32,262 bases of DNA from an uncultured bacterium (GTDB taxonomy: Bacteria > Myxococcota_A > UBA9042 > PHBI01): assembly GCA_938040325.1 (NCBI GenBank), contig CALHXW010000407.1, positions 1 through 32,262 of the forward strand. The letters run 5' to 3'. A program made the position numbers and the translations under genes. The notes beneath the pieces were generated by a model, which saw only the letters and a list, made by a program, of their open reading frames with translations, was not told the DNA's origin and searched no databases. This document shows positions 16,632 to 25,099 of the stretch, piece by piece. Numbering within the stretch: position 1 is the stretch's first letter; each line of letters opens with the position of its first letter.

Positions 16632-18980
16632 ATGCCCGCAGAATTCCCTCAAACCTTCGGAAAGTACGTGCTCTTGCGCAAGATTGCGCTTGGGGGCATG
16701 GCGGAGATCTTCAAGGCGAAGGTCGCTGGTGCGGAGGGGTTCGAGAAGGACCTCGTCATCAAGCGGATCTTGCCGCACTACACCGAAGACGACTCCTTCG
16801 TTCGCATGTTCATCGACGAGGCGTCGATCACCGCGAAGCTGCAGCACAACAACATCGTCCAGATCTTCGACTTCGATGTCCTCGACCGCTGCTACTACAT
16901 CGCGATGGAGTACATCGAGGGTCAGGACCTCAAGGACGTGCTCAAGGTCGCCAAGAAGACGCCCAGCGGTCACCTCTCGGTCGCTCAGGTCGTGTGGATC
17001 ACGATCGAGACCGCTAAGGCGCTGCACTACGCCCACACCAAGCAACACAAAGGGCAGCCGCTCAACATCGTTCACCGCGATGTCTCCCCGTCCAACATCA
17101 TGCTCACCTACAATGGTGAGGTGAAGCTGATGGACTTCGGCATCGCCAAGGCGGCCGAGCGCAGCACCAAGACCGTCGTCGGCGCCGTGAAGGGCAAGGT
17201 CGCCTACATGAGCCCGGAGCAGGCGCGCGGCAAGCAGCTCGATGGTCGGAGCGACCTCTTCGCGCTCGCGATCATCATGTGGGAGATGCTGACCGGCAAG
17301 CGCCTCTTCCTTGCCGAGAGCGACTTCGAGACCCTCAACTCGGTGCTCAAGCTCGACGCCCCGGCCCCGTCGCGGATCAATCCCGATGTTCCGGGCGACC
17401 TCGATCTCATCTTGCTCAAGGCACTCTCTAAAGACCGTGACGAGCGCTATGCGAACGCCGAGGAGTTCGCCCGTAAGCTGACCCGCTGGTACTACTCCAA
17501 CGTTGTCGATCTTGAGAAAGAGAAGCTCAAGCCGCTGATGCAGCGCCTCTTCAAGGACGAGATCAACAAGGTCGAGCGCGAGGCTGACGAGGACCGCGCG
17601 CACATCGAAGGTAGCCAGAAGCCCGCCGGCAATAACCTTGAGTCGACAGTGAATGTCCCGGCGGCGCAGACCCAGACAGGGCCTGTGAGCGAGAAAGAGA
17701 CGCGGGTGGATCGCTCGGTCATGGACGCCGACTTTGTCGCTCGCGGCGCCAACGAAGACGAGACCCGCGCAATGCCTGCGCGAACAGACGGCAGCACGCG
17801 GGTTGCGCAGCCGATCACCAAGACGGCCGTGGGTCGCCCCGCTGTGGGCAGCTACCCTGCTGGACAGCAGCAGAAGAAGAGCTCGAAGGCCTGGCTGTGG
17901 GCGTTGCTGGCGCTCCTCCTGGCAGGCGGCGGAACCGCTGCGTACTTCGCCTTCAACGACGGCGGCACCTCGACCGACGACAACAAGCCCGTCAAGGTTG
18001 CCAACGACGCGACGCTGACGTTCACGGTCTCACCCCACGAGGCCAAGGTCCTCGCTGACGGCAAGGCGGTCGAGCGCGGCAAGCTTGGTGGTGTTGCGAT
18101 CGGTAGCCTCGTCCGCGTAGTCGCTGAGCTTGACGGCTACGAGCGCTACGAAGAGGTCGTGAAGGTCAAGAGCCAGCACCAGCTTGTCGAGGTGGAGCTC
18201 AAGAAGCTGGAAGCGTTCCACTCGGTCGCGATCAGGCCCGGCATCACCACGGCGACGGTCTTCGTCAACGGGAAGTCGCTGGGGACCGGACCGCAGGTCT
18301 ACAAGGGAAAGCTCGGCGAACTGCTCAAGATCAAGATCGTGCCTACGACCGGTGATCCGGTCCTCAAGAACGTGGTGCTGACCAAAGACGAAGCCATCAT
18401 CGCCGTGGACGTGCCGACGTTGCTGGTGATGCGCGTCACGCCGGGCGATGCGCTCGTGAGCGCCACGCCAGGAGCGCTGATGGCTAAGGGCGGCGGCCTC
18501 TACGAGGTCACCGGCGTTCCGGTCGGTGCGAGCGTCACGGTCACAGCACAGCGCAACGGCTACATGACGAGCGCCAAGAGCATCGTCGTCGACGAGGCGC
18601 GCAAGGAAGTCGCGATGGCGCTTGTCGAGCAGCGTCAGGTCGCCGTGCCAGCGCCGGTACCAACCACACCACCCGTGGGCTCCCCGGTGATCTTGCCGGC
18701 GACGAGCAGCACAACGCAGCCGAGTCGGACAACGAGCACAAGCAGCTCGACCAAGCGCCGCGCGGCACCCAAGGGCAAAGGCAGCATCCGTGTTGGCGCG
18801 CGCCCGTGGGGCAAGGTCAGCTTCAACGGTAAGCCCTTTGGGACCACCCCCGTCACGATCCCCAACGTCAAGGCGGGCAGCCACAAGGTCGTGGTCACCA
18901 AGGGCAGCGACACGCGAACCAAGCGGGTGCGGGTGCGTGCGAACAAAGCCGCCAAGATCTTCGTCGACTTCACCGAATGA
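16632..18980 (+). CDS. Membrane Ser/Thr protein kinase with PEGA-like extracytoplasmic region
   Basis: This 782-residue kinase carries the catalytic domain at about residues 10-290: K-I-A-L-G-G-M-A-E (degenerate glycine loop), Lys44, H-R-D-V-S-P-S-N (148-155), D-F-G (168-170) and Y-M-S-P-E-Q. The H-R-D-V-S-P-S-N form of the catalytic loop is common in Myxococcota kinases. A polar linker leads to a single membrane helix at about 420-441 (preceded by K-K-S-S-K). The outer part has PEGA-like beta repeats at about 461-520 and 712-781, the last with G-K-V-S-F-N-G-K-P-F-G-T-T-P, separated by further beta-rich sequence and a Pro/Ser/Thr linker. The PEGA region probably touches cell wall or surface polymer; the signal is unknown. 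Confidence 0.93.
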   Translation: MPAEFPQTFGKYVLLRKIALGGMAEIFKAKVAGAEGFEKDLVIKRILPHYTEDDSFVRMFIDEASITAKLQHNNIVQIFDFDVLDRCYYIAMEYIEGQDLKDVLKVAKKTPSGHLSVAQVVWITIETAKALHYAHTKQHKGQPLNIVHRDVSPSNIMLTYNGEVKLMDFGIAKAAERSTKTVVGAVKGKVAYMSPEQARGKQLDGRSDLFALAIIMWEMLTGKRLFLAESDFETLNSVLKLDAPAPSRINPDVPGDLDLILLKALSKDRDERYANAEEFARKLTRWYYSNVVDLEKEKLKPLMQRLFKDEINKVEREADEDRAHIEGSQKPAGNNLESTVNVPAAQTQTGPVSEKETRVDRSVMDADFVARGANEDETRAMPARTDGSTRVAQPITKTAVGRPAVGSYPAGQQQKKSSKAWLWALLALLLAGGGTAAYFAFNDGGTSTDDNKPVKVANDATLTFTVSPHEAKVLADGKAVERGKLGGVAIGSLVRVVAELDGYERYEEVVKVKSQHQLVEVELKKLEAFHSVAIRPGITTATVFVNGKSLGTGPQVYKGKLGELLKIKIVPTTGDPVLKNVVLTKDEAIIAVDVPTLLVMRVTPGDALVSATPGALMAKGGGLYEVTGVPVGASVTVTAQRNGYMTSAKSIVVDEARKEVAMALVEQRQVAVPAPVPTTPPVGSPVILPATSSTTQPSRTTSTSSSTKRRAAPKGKGSIRVGARPWGKVSFNGKPFGTTPVTIPNVKAGSHKVVVTKGSDTRTKRVRVRANKAAKIFVDFTE

Positions 18981-19057
18981 CGATCCGTCGACGCCTCTCC
19001 ACCCCCCATCTGCGCCTTGAATGCGCCTCCCGGATCGGCCGTCAGGCCCGCTAAAGA

Positions 19058-19071
19058 CGTGGTCGACCACG
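19058..19071. promoter_or_regulatory. 14-bp perfect palindrome upstream of rpsD
   Basis: CGTGGTCGACCACG is a perfect palindrome 84 bases before the rpsD start. It precedes an AT-rich patch and a TATAAC sequence (19111-19116) that could be a -10 box, though no well-spaced -35 was found (TTGATG at 19085 is 20 bases away). It could be an operator; a role is not shown. Confidence 0.35.
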
Positions 19072-19154
19072 AAATAGTGATTTATTGATGACTTCGCGCG
19101 GACCTGTCGATATAACGCCGCGCGCCCTGCTACAGGACCCCTGGAAGAGAATTT

Positions 19155-19769
19155 ATGTCGCGATACACCGGACCTCGAATCAAGAAGATGCGCGCCCTCG
19201 GCGTCGACCTCCCGGGCTTGTCCCGCAAGTCGATCGAGCGTCGCCCGTACCCACCCGGCATGCACGGACCCAAGTCCCGTCGCAAGCTCTCGGACTACGC
19301 CCGACAGTTGATGGAGAAGCAGAAGCTTCGTCTCAACTACGGCGTTAGCGAGCGTCAGCTGCGCCGCCTCATGAAAGAGGCTCGTGGTGCGAAGGACCCG
19401 ACGGGTAAGAAGCTCATCGAGCTGCTCGAGCGCCGTCTCGACAACGTCGTGTTTCGGGCCGGATTCGCTCACACGATCCCCGCAGCGCGTCAGCTGGTCA
19501 ACCACAGCCACGTGCGCGTGAACGGCCGCAAGGTCAACATCCCGTCGTACCGCCTGCGCCCAGGTGACGTTGTCTCGTTCCGCGAGCGCAGCAAGAACCT
19601 GACGATCGTTGTCGACGCGGTTCAGAGCCAGTCGCCGCTTCGACCGGAGTGGCTCGACGTCGCTCAGAACGACCGCAAGGCATCGATGCGCGACCTGCCG
19701 ACCGTTGAGTCGGTGCCATTCGCCATCGATCTGCAGCTCGTCGTCGAGTACTACTCGAAGCGTCTGTAG
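19155..19769 (+). CDS. rpsD: 30S ribosomal protein S4
   Basis: S4 is a primary 16S rRNA-binding protein needed for early small-subunit assembly and decoding accuracy. The sequence starts M-S-R-Y-T-G-P-R and has the S4 N-terminal helices, R-R-P-Y-P-P-G-M-H-G, then the S4 RNA-binding domain R-R-L-D-N-V-V-F-R-A-G-F and H-S-H-V-R-V-N-G-R-K-V-N-I-P-S-Y, ending E-Y-Y-S-K-R-L. The length of 204 residues is normal. The N-terminal zinc cysteines of some S4 proteins are absent (the C-minus type). GGAAGAGA is the ribosome-binding site. The gene stands alone here, away from the rpsM-rpsK-rpoA group that often holds it, and has its own terminator, so it is probably a single-gene transcript. Confidence 0.98.
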   Translation: MSRYTGPRIKKMRALGVDLPGLSRKSIERRPYPPGMHGPKSRRKLSDYARQLMEKQKLRLNYGVSERQLRRLMKEARGAKDPTGKKLIELLERRLDNVVFRAGFAHTIPAARQLVNHSHVRVNGRKVNIPSYRLRPGDVVSFRERSKNLTIVVDAVQSQSPLRPEWLDVAQNDRKASMRDLPTVESVPFAIDLQLVVEYYSKRL

Positions 19770-19790
19770 CAACGCTGGGGTTCTACTTGA

Positions 19791-19817
19791 GAGGCCGCGC
19801 CCTTTGGGTGCGGCCTC
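19791..19817 (+). terminator. Terminator after rpsD
   Basis: GAGGCCGCGCCC (19791-19802) pairs with GGGTGCGGCCTC (19806-19817) through 12 pairs including one G-T, around a TTT loop. It is followed by a T-rich but interrupted TTGTCGTT. It lies 22 bases after the rpsD stop. Confidence 0.82.
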
Positions 19818-20046
19818 TTGTCGTTGGAGCGTTGAGACGTTGACTGCGCGGGCGGCTCAGCTGACCGCGTGCCGCAATGGGCCTCCAGGGGTCCCGATTC
19901 GCCAAGCTCGACCTGGCATCGCAGCCTTAAGTGACCAGCATTGCGCGTGGCCCTGCGGTCATGGCAACCACTCTGCTGGGGCCGGCGTATCTGCAGTGGT
20001 CCCTGAAGCTTGGCCGGAAGACCGAACTGTGGCAGTTGTCGCGCGC

Positions 20047-21099
20047 ATGAGTTTGGATAACGACCACATCGCGCAGACCCCGCCAGTCAGTATCGCCCCC
20101 ATGATGGCGCGAACAGACCGGCACTACCGCTTCATGATGCGCCAGATCACCAAGCACACGCTGCTCTACACCGAGATGGTCACCACCGGCGCCATCATCC
20201 ACGGCAACCGCGAGCGGCTCTTGGGCTTCGATCCGATCGAGCACCCGATCTCACTGCAGGTCGGTGGCGACGATCCGGTCGCCCTCGCAGAGTGCGCCAG
20301 GATCGCCGAGGGCTACGGCTACGACGAGATCAACATCAACGTCGGCTGCCCGAGCGACCGGGTTCAGAACGGCTGCTTCGGTGCGTCTCTGATGGCGAGG
20401 CCTGAGCGTGTCGCGGAAGGCGTCGCTGCCATGCGTGATGCCTGCTCAATGCCAGTGACGGTCAAACACCGCATCGGTATCGACGACATCGACCAGTACG
20501 AGGACATGTTGCGCTTCGTCGACATCGTATCGGAAGCGGGGCCTGCACGCTTCACGGTCCACGCACGCAAGGCATGGCTCAAGGGACTCAGCCCCAAAGA
20601 GAACCGCAACGTGCCGCCGCTCCGACATGCCGAGGTCCACCAGCTCAAGCGGGAGCGGCCGGACCTGGCCATCGAGACCAACGGGGGCATCAAGACGCTC
20701 GACGAAGTCAGCGAGCACCTCGCAAGCGTCGACGCCGTCATGATCGGTCGCGCCGCCTACGATCACCCCTACCTCTTCACTGACGTCGATGAGCGCTTCT
20801 TTGGTGACCCAAGCGTGCGCCAGACGCGCGAAGAGGTCGTCCACGCGATGCTGCCGTATATCGCCCACTGGTGTGAGACTCGGGACACAAAGCTCCACGC
20901 CATCAGTCGGCACATGCTGATGCTCTTCAGCTACCAGCCTGGCACCCGCGCCTGGAAGCGCTACCTCTCGACCAACCCCGGCGTTGTCGGTGCCGACGGC
21001 GTCAGAGTGATGAAGGCCGCGCTGCGTACCGTCACCGATCGACCGGACGTCCCTTCGACCCAAGGCCAGCCACCCCAGAGTCGCACCGCACACGCTTAG
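20047..21099 (+). CDS. dusA: tRNA-dihydrouridine synthase (DusA type)
   Basis: This flavoenzyme reduces uridines in the D-loop of tRNA (positions 20/20a for DusA). Visible motifs are S-I-A-P-M-M-A-R-T-D-R-H-Y-R, Y-T-E-M, N-V-G-C-P-S-D-R-V-Q-N-G (Cys101 as catalytic acid), V-K-H-R-I-G-I-D-D, H-A-R-K-A-W-L-K-G-L-S-P-K-E-N-R and E-T-N-G-G-I. The run N-V-G-C-P-S-D-R-V-Q-N-G and the A-R-K-A-W-L segment mark the DusA subfamily. The frame is open far upstream to 19609, but that stretch overlaps rpsD in another frame and has no homology, so the ATG at 20047 (350 residues) is preferred, though its ribosome-binding site is poor. Confidence 0.95.
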   Translation: MSLDNDHIAQTPPVSIAPMMARTDRHYRFMMRQITKHTLLYTEMVTTGAIIHGNRERLLGFDPIEHPISLQVGGDDPVALAECARIAEGYGYDEININVGCPSDRVQNGCFGASLMARPERVAEGVAAMRDACSMPVTVKHRIGIDDIDQYEDMLRFVDIVSEAGPARFTVHARKAWLKGLSPKENRNVPPLRHAEVHQLKRERPDLAIETNGGIKTLDEVSEHLASVDAVMIGRAAYDHPYLFTDVDERFFGDPSVRQTREEVVHAMLPYIAHWCETRDTKLHAISRHMLMLFSYQPGTRAWKRYLSTNPGVVGADGVRVMKAALRTVTDRPDVPSTQGQPPQSRTAHA

Positions 21100-21241
21100 C
21101 GGACGACGGTCGTCGAGGCCAAGAAGTGAGGACGGAGCAGCCCGCCGTCGCGCGAAACGACGATGTGTCGGGACACCTCGGGCTTCGCTCGGTGAGCGCC
21201 GCAGAGTGCAGCTCCTGACAGCTCCGCCGGCCGAGGTCAGG

Positions 21242-23995
21242 CTAAGGTTGGTTCTTTTTGTCCAGCTGCGTCTGGGGCAACATCGTCACGCGCTTGGTTT
21301 TGCGCGACTTCGACGACAGCGTCGTGCGGGTCGCCTTGAAGCCAGTCTTCTTGAGCGTGATCGTGATCGGACGTCCGATGTCTTCCCACTCGACCTGAAG
21401 CGGCGTGGTGCCGAGCTTCGTGGCACCCATGTAGAGCGTAGCACCAGGTGGGGCCGACTCGACCGTGACGCGGTTGAACACCGCATTCTTGTTGAGTGCC
21501 GTCACCGTCGCGCCGCCGCTGCTCTTCGGCGTGGTCGAGCTTCCCGACGTTGTCGTCGTCCCCGACGTGCCCGTCGTCGTCGTGGTCTTCTTCGTCACGG
21601 TGGGTGAGCCTGAGCCTGCCGCGAGGCGCTCGGTGATGTTGTCCGTGCGCGCATCGTCGGAGGGACGTGCGCGTCGCCGCGTCGCGCGGCGGGGCGTTGG
21701 TCGTGCGGCCCGGGCTGGAGCCTTGTAGGTCGTGGTCGTCGTTGACGCGACCACCGGCGGATCATCGAGCGAACCTGCATTGATCGCGCCGGGCGGAATC
21801 GCCCCTGACGTGGTCGACACGATCTGTCCGCCGGGTGTCGAAGGCTGGATGCCGGTCGTGACCGTCGAGCCGACTGCGGTCGAGCCAGCGGCCACCACCG
21901 TCCCCGTCGTGGCCGTCGTGCCTGTAGCGACGCCCGTGGTGCCCGTCGCGACGCCCGTGGCGCCGGTGACGGTCTTCGCAGCGCCGACAACCGTCTTCGC
22001 CGTCTTCGTAGCGCCTGCAACGACCGTTGGTGACGACTCGACCGTCAGCGCTTTGGCCTTCTTGTCGGCGTCTGCTTTCCGCTTCGCGTCCGCCTCTTCT
22101 TTCCGCTTGGCGTCAGCGACGCGTGTCGCCTCGGCAGCCTTTGCCGCTTCGGTCGCCTTTGCCTCTTCGGCAGAAGGCGTGCCGGCGCGCGTCACGACCG
22201 TGGAGCTGGCAACCACGCCGGTCGAGGGCTGAACCTGCTTACCTGCGACAGGCCTCTTCGCCCCGCTGTCCATGAAGAAGTTGTTCACTGCGAGGTAGGC
22301 CAGAAGGCCGCCGAAGATCAAGATGGCGATCGCTAGCGGCCAGAAGGCACCGCGCTTGCGCTCTTCCTCGCGCTTGATCATCGGTGCAGCTGGCGCCTGC
22401 GCGAGCGCCGCGGGATCAATGGTCTTCATCCCCAGGCTGGTCGAGGCTGGCAGCCCCTCGGTGACCGCGGTGGGGTCGTCTTGGGTGTTGCCTGTCGCCT
22501 TGACGACGGGGCCCTTCGTCTCGACAGGCTTGGCCTCTGTCTCCACCAAGTTGGCGACGAGGAGCTCCTTGGCGCCGACAACGGCTGCACCAGCAGCGGC
22601 GCCACCGGCGGCGACCTTAGCAGCTGTGCTCGACGCGGTCTTCTTGACCAGATCGGCCGAGGTCACCTGAGGTCGGTCGCTGCCACGGTCCGTCAGCGGA
22701 GCCGGTAGCTTCTGGCCAACCACAGCAGGCATCTCCGCCAAGGACGGCACGGCCGCGACCTTCGGCGGCGTACGCCGACGGCTACCGCTCTTCGTGATCG
22801 CGGTCGGAACCTCGTCAGACATCTGACGCGCAGCGGTACGCGCGGCGATCGGAGCTGCGGGCACCGGCGGCGGTGACGACGGGATGGGCGGCATGGAGGA
22901 GGGGTTGATGACAGGCATCGCCGCGTAGGTTGCCTGAGTCTCGGCACCGGCCTGGAGTCGGCGTGGCGGCTCCTGCGTGGTGCGACGCGACGGCGCCTTG
23001 CGCGGCGTGCTCGGCTTCACCTCGGCCGCACCGGTCACAACCGGTGCCGTACGGCAGGCCTCGAGCGCCTCAAGAGCACGCGAAGCACCGTCGGGGCGAT
23101 TCCATGGCTTCTTCTCGAGGCACTTCATGATCAAATCGACAAGCGGCCCACGAAGCTCGCTGCCTTTCGCCTCGGGCGGCGACGGCATCTTGACGGAGTG
23201 AGCGACCAAGTAGTCTGCGGGAGACGGCTCGTTGAAGACCGCGCGGCCGGTCAGCATCTCGTAGAGGATCCCGCCAACGGCGTAGATGTCGGCGTGCCCG
23301 GTGACGCCCTTTCCACGCGCCTGCTCGGGCGCCATGTACTTCGGCGAACCAAGAATCGCACCGCGCGCGGTGACCATCGACTCCGATTTCGGCTCGTTGA
23401 CGATCTTGGCAACACCGAAGTCGAGGATCTTGACGACGTCCTTTCGGCGGCCGGTCTCGGTGATGAAGATGTTCTCAGGCTTGAGGTCGCGGTGAATCAC
23501 CCCGTGCTCGTGCGCTTCGGCGAGTGCATCGAAGATCTGCGCGCCAACGTGCACGATCCGGACGGGATCGACCGGCGCGTCGTCGGCGATGACCTGCGCG
23601 AGCGTTCGTCCGTTGACGAGCTCCATCGCCATGAAGAGCTGGCCCTCATCGGACTGACCGAAGTCGAAGACGCCCACGATGTTGGGGTGGATCAGCGACG
23701 CGATGGCGCGACCCTCACGCTGGAACCTCGCGACGACGGCGAGGTCGAATGCTAGCTCCGCGTTGATGACCTTGAGTGCGACCTGACGACCAACCCGGAT
23801 CTGGGTCGCTCGATAGACCGATCCCATGCCGCCGCTGCCAAGCAGCGCGTCGACCCGGTAGCGGTCTTGGAAGACCGTTCCGATGAGGGTCGTGGGATCA
23901 TTGGGCCGATAGCGCGTGGCGTCGACTGTTCCGAAACCGTCGTTGCGGCAAGTCATTGCCGTGGTCTCAGTGCCGCATTGTGGACAGATTCGCAT
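21242..23995 (-). CDS. Membrane Ser/Thr protein kinase with N-terminal Cys motif and PEGA-like tail
   Basis: This 917-residue kinase opens with C-P-Q-C-G-T-E and a third Cys at 16, resembling a zinc ribbon but with only three cysteines. The kinase domain spans about 45-315: G-S-G-G-M-G (53-58), Lys75, H-R-D-L-K-P-E-N (168-175), D-F-G (192-194) and Y-M-A-P-E-Q, all intact. About 230 residues of Pro/Ala/Lys-rich linker lead to one membrane helix at about 551-573. Beyond it come a Lys/Ala/Glu coiled-coil-like stretch (608-650), a long Thr/Gly/Ala/Val low-complexity region (650-830) and a PEGA-like domain (about 840-908, with G-A-T-L-Y-M-G-A-T-K-L-G-T-T-P). GGAAGGG lies six bases before the ATG. 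It is convergent with dusA. Confidence 0.93.
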   Translation of the reverse strand: MRICPQCGTETTAMTCRNDGFGTVDATRYRPNDPTTLIGTVFQDRYRVDALLGSGGMGSVYRATQIRVGRQVALKVINAELAFDLAVVARFQREGRAIASLIHPNIVGVFDFGQSDEGQLFMAMELVNGRTLAQVIADDAPVDPVRIVHVGAQIFDALAEAHEHGVIHRDLKPENIFITETGRRKDVVKILDFGVAKIVNEPKSESMVTARGAILGSPKYMAPEQARGKGVTGHADIYAVGGILYEMLTGRAVFNEPSPADYLVAHSVKMPSPPEAKGSELRGPLVDLIMKCLEKKPWNRPDGASRALEALEACRTAPVVTGAAEVKPSTPRKAPSRRTTQEPPRRLQAGAETQATYAAMPVINPSSMPPIPSSPPPVPAAPIAARTAARQMSDEVPTAITKSGSRRRTPPKVAAVPSLAEMPAVVGQKLPAPLTDRGSDRPQVTSADLVKKTASSTAAKVAAGGAAAGAAVVGAKELLVANLVETEAKPVETKGPVVKATGNTQDDPTAVTEGLPASTSLGMKTIDPAALAQAPAAPMIKREEERKRGAFWPLAIAILIFGGLLAYLAVNNFFMDSGAKRPVAGKQVQPSTGVVASSTVVTRAGTPSAEEAKATEAAKAAEATRVADAKRKEEADAKRKADADKKAKALTVESSPTVVAGATKTAKTVVGAAKTVTGATGVATGTTGVATGTTATTGTVVAAGSTAVGSTVTTGIQPSTPGGQIVSTTSGAIPPGAINAGSLDDPPVVASTTTTTYKAPARAARPTPRRATRRRARPSDDARTDNITERLAAGSGSPTVTKKTTTTTGTSGTTTTSGSSTTPKSSGGATVTALNKNAVFNRVTVESAPPGATLYMGATKLGTTPLQVEWEDIGRPITITLKKTGFKATRTTLSSKSRKTKRVTMLPQTQLDKKNQP
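21924..21965. repeat. Two tandem 21-base units within the kinase gene
   Basis: Positions 21924-21944 and 21945-21965 are near-identical 21-base units that encode the repeated G-V-A-T-G-T-T part of the low-complexity linker. They keep the reading frame, so copy number could vary without breaking the gene. Confidence 0.6.
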
Positions 23996-24364
23996 AACTA
24001 CCCTTCCGGAGGACCGGAGGAGAGGGTTTCTCGCTCAGTGATGATCGTCGATGTTGAAGGTGCCTCCGAGCTAGGTAGTACGGATCACGTCGTGATTCGA
24101 TCTGAGCAGCTCGTCTGGTTCTTCTCTGAGGACGGACCGAGTGTATTCCGGTTCCGCTAGCGAACAAACCAGCTTTCGGCCGTTTTGTCACCGGTTCGGA
24201 GGACGATTTGAGATCTGAAACTCGTGCCGGCGCCGGCGCGTTTTTCGTTGGTTGGCCGTCTGTCAGCAGACGAGCGCATCGATTCTGGGGTTACGCCGCG
24301 GCGTCACAAACCCGCAGCATCAGGCCAAGAGCGGCACCCGCTCGCTGGCGTTTACCCGCCGGAG
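23996..24364. other. Gene-free region upstream of the kinase
   Basis: There is no convincing gene here. It must carry the promoter of the minus-strand kinase at 23995, though no clear boxes were found. It contains an inverted repeat at 24084-24096. GCCGGCGCCGGC at 24226-24237 is followed by GCG and T5, a weak terminator-like element on the + strand with no + gene before it. Confidence 0.5.
24084..24096. promoter_or_regulatory. Inverted repeat, possible operator
   Basis: ATCACG (24084-24089) and CGTGAT (24091-24096) are exact inverted copies around one base, and the symmetry extends three more bases each way if one G-T pair is allowed. It lies about 90 bases upstream of the minus-strand kinase start. 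Shape and location suit a dimeric regulator, but no family is recognised. Confidence 0.3.
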
Positions 24365-25099
24365 CTACAGGCTAAGGCGCTTGAATGCCTTCTCCGGAAT
24401 GCCCTTGATCACGCCCATGATGGCACGCCAGAAGCTCGGGTAGTAGAGCACGTCGACCCTGCGGCGAGCTGCCTCGAAGATGGCTGCGCTGGCTGCCTCA
24501 GGCGAGGCCACTGGGATCTTTGTGGCCATGCCGTAGGTCATGCGCGTGTCGACAAAGCCGAGCTTGGCCGTCATGACGTGCACGCCCTCGCTGTGCAGGC
24601 GATTACGGAGGCCCTGAAGGTAGAGCCCAAAGGCGCCCTTTGCGCTTCCGTAGATGTAGTTGCTCTTCCTGCCGCGGTCGCCAGCGACCGAGCCCACGCC
24701 GACGATCGTGCCGGCGCCGCGGGACGTCATCTTCGCCGCGAGCGCCTCGCAGATGCTCACGGCCCCAGTGTAGTTCACATCGATGACGCGCTTGGCGTCC
24801 GCAAAGCTCTCCTGGGAGCGATCTTGGTCGCCCATGTCACCGAACGCTAGGATCGCCGTGGTGACGGGGCCCAGCTCAGCCTCGACGTGGTCGATGAGAC
24901 CGCTGTGGTCATCGGTTGCTAGTGCGTCGAAGCGCCCAGCAAGCGCCTTCACTTGATGGCGCACCGCCAGATCGGCGGCGATGCGCTCCGCTTCCTCGAC
25001 GTCCCTCGCAGCCACGAAGACCTTGTCGCCTGACTCAGCGTAGCGCTGGGCGATCTGTTGAGCGATCCGCGAGGTCGCGCCTAACACGAGCGTTGTCAT
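24365..25099 (-). CDS. Short-chain dehydrogenase, DprE2-like (keto-ribose reductase)
   Basis: This 244-residue NAD(P)H-dependent reductase has T-L-V-L-G-A-T-S-R-I-A at the N-terminus (nucleotide-binding loop), N-Y-T-G (109-112), the catalytic Ser137 in V-G-S, and Y-x-x-x-K (Tyr150, Lys154). The early G-A-T-S-R-I-A form and the neighbouring DprE1-like gene suggest DprE2, which reduces polyprenyl-phospho-2-keto-ribose to the arabinose form. The ATG at 25099 shares one base with the upstream gene's stop (TGATG), so translation is coupled; an in-frame GTG or similar farther upstream would overlap that gene and is less likely. The pair assignment is by family and context, not by substrate evidence. 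Confidence 0.85.
   Translation of the reverse strand: MTTLVLGATSRIAQQIAQRYAESGDKVFVAARDVEEAERIAADLAVRHQVKALAGRFDALATDDHSGLIDHVEAELGPVTTAILAFGDMGDQDRSQESFADAKRVIDVNYTGAVSICEALAAKMTSRGAGTIVGVGSVAGDRGRKSNYIYGSAKGAFGLYLQGLRNRLHSEGVHVMTAKLGFVDTRMTYGMATKIPVASPEAASAAIFEAARRRVDVLYYPSFWRAIMGVIKGIPEKAFKRLSL

Noticed and set aside
18030-19772. 580-residue minus-strand open frame across the kinase tail and rpsD
   Set aside because: It is opposite rpsD, whose identity is certain, and opposite the kinase's PEGA-like region; it has no family features.
19609-20046. Upstream extension of the dusA frame
   Set aside because: It overlaps rpsD in another frame and crosses the rpsD terminator; homology to DusA starts only after the ATG at 20047.
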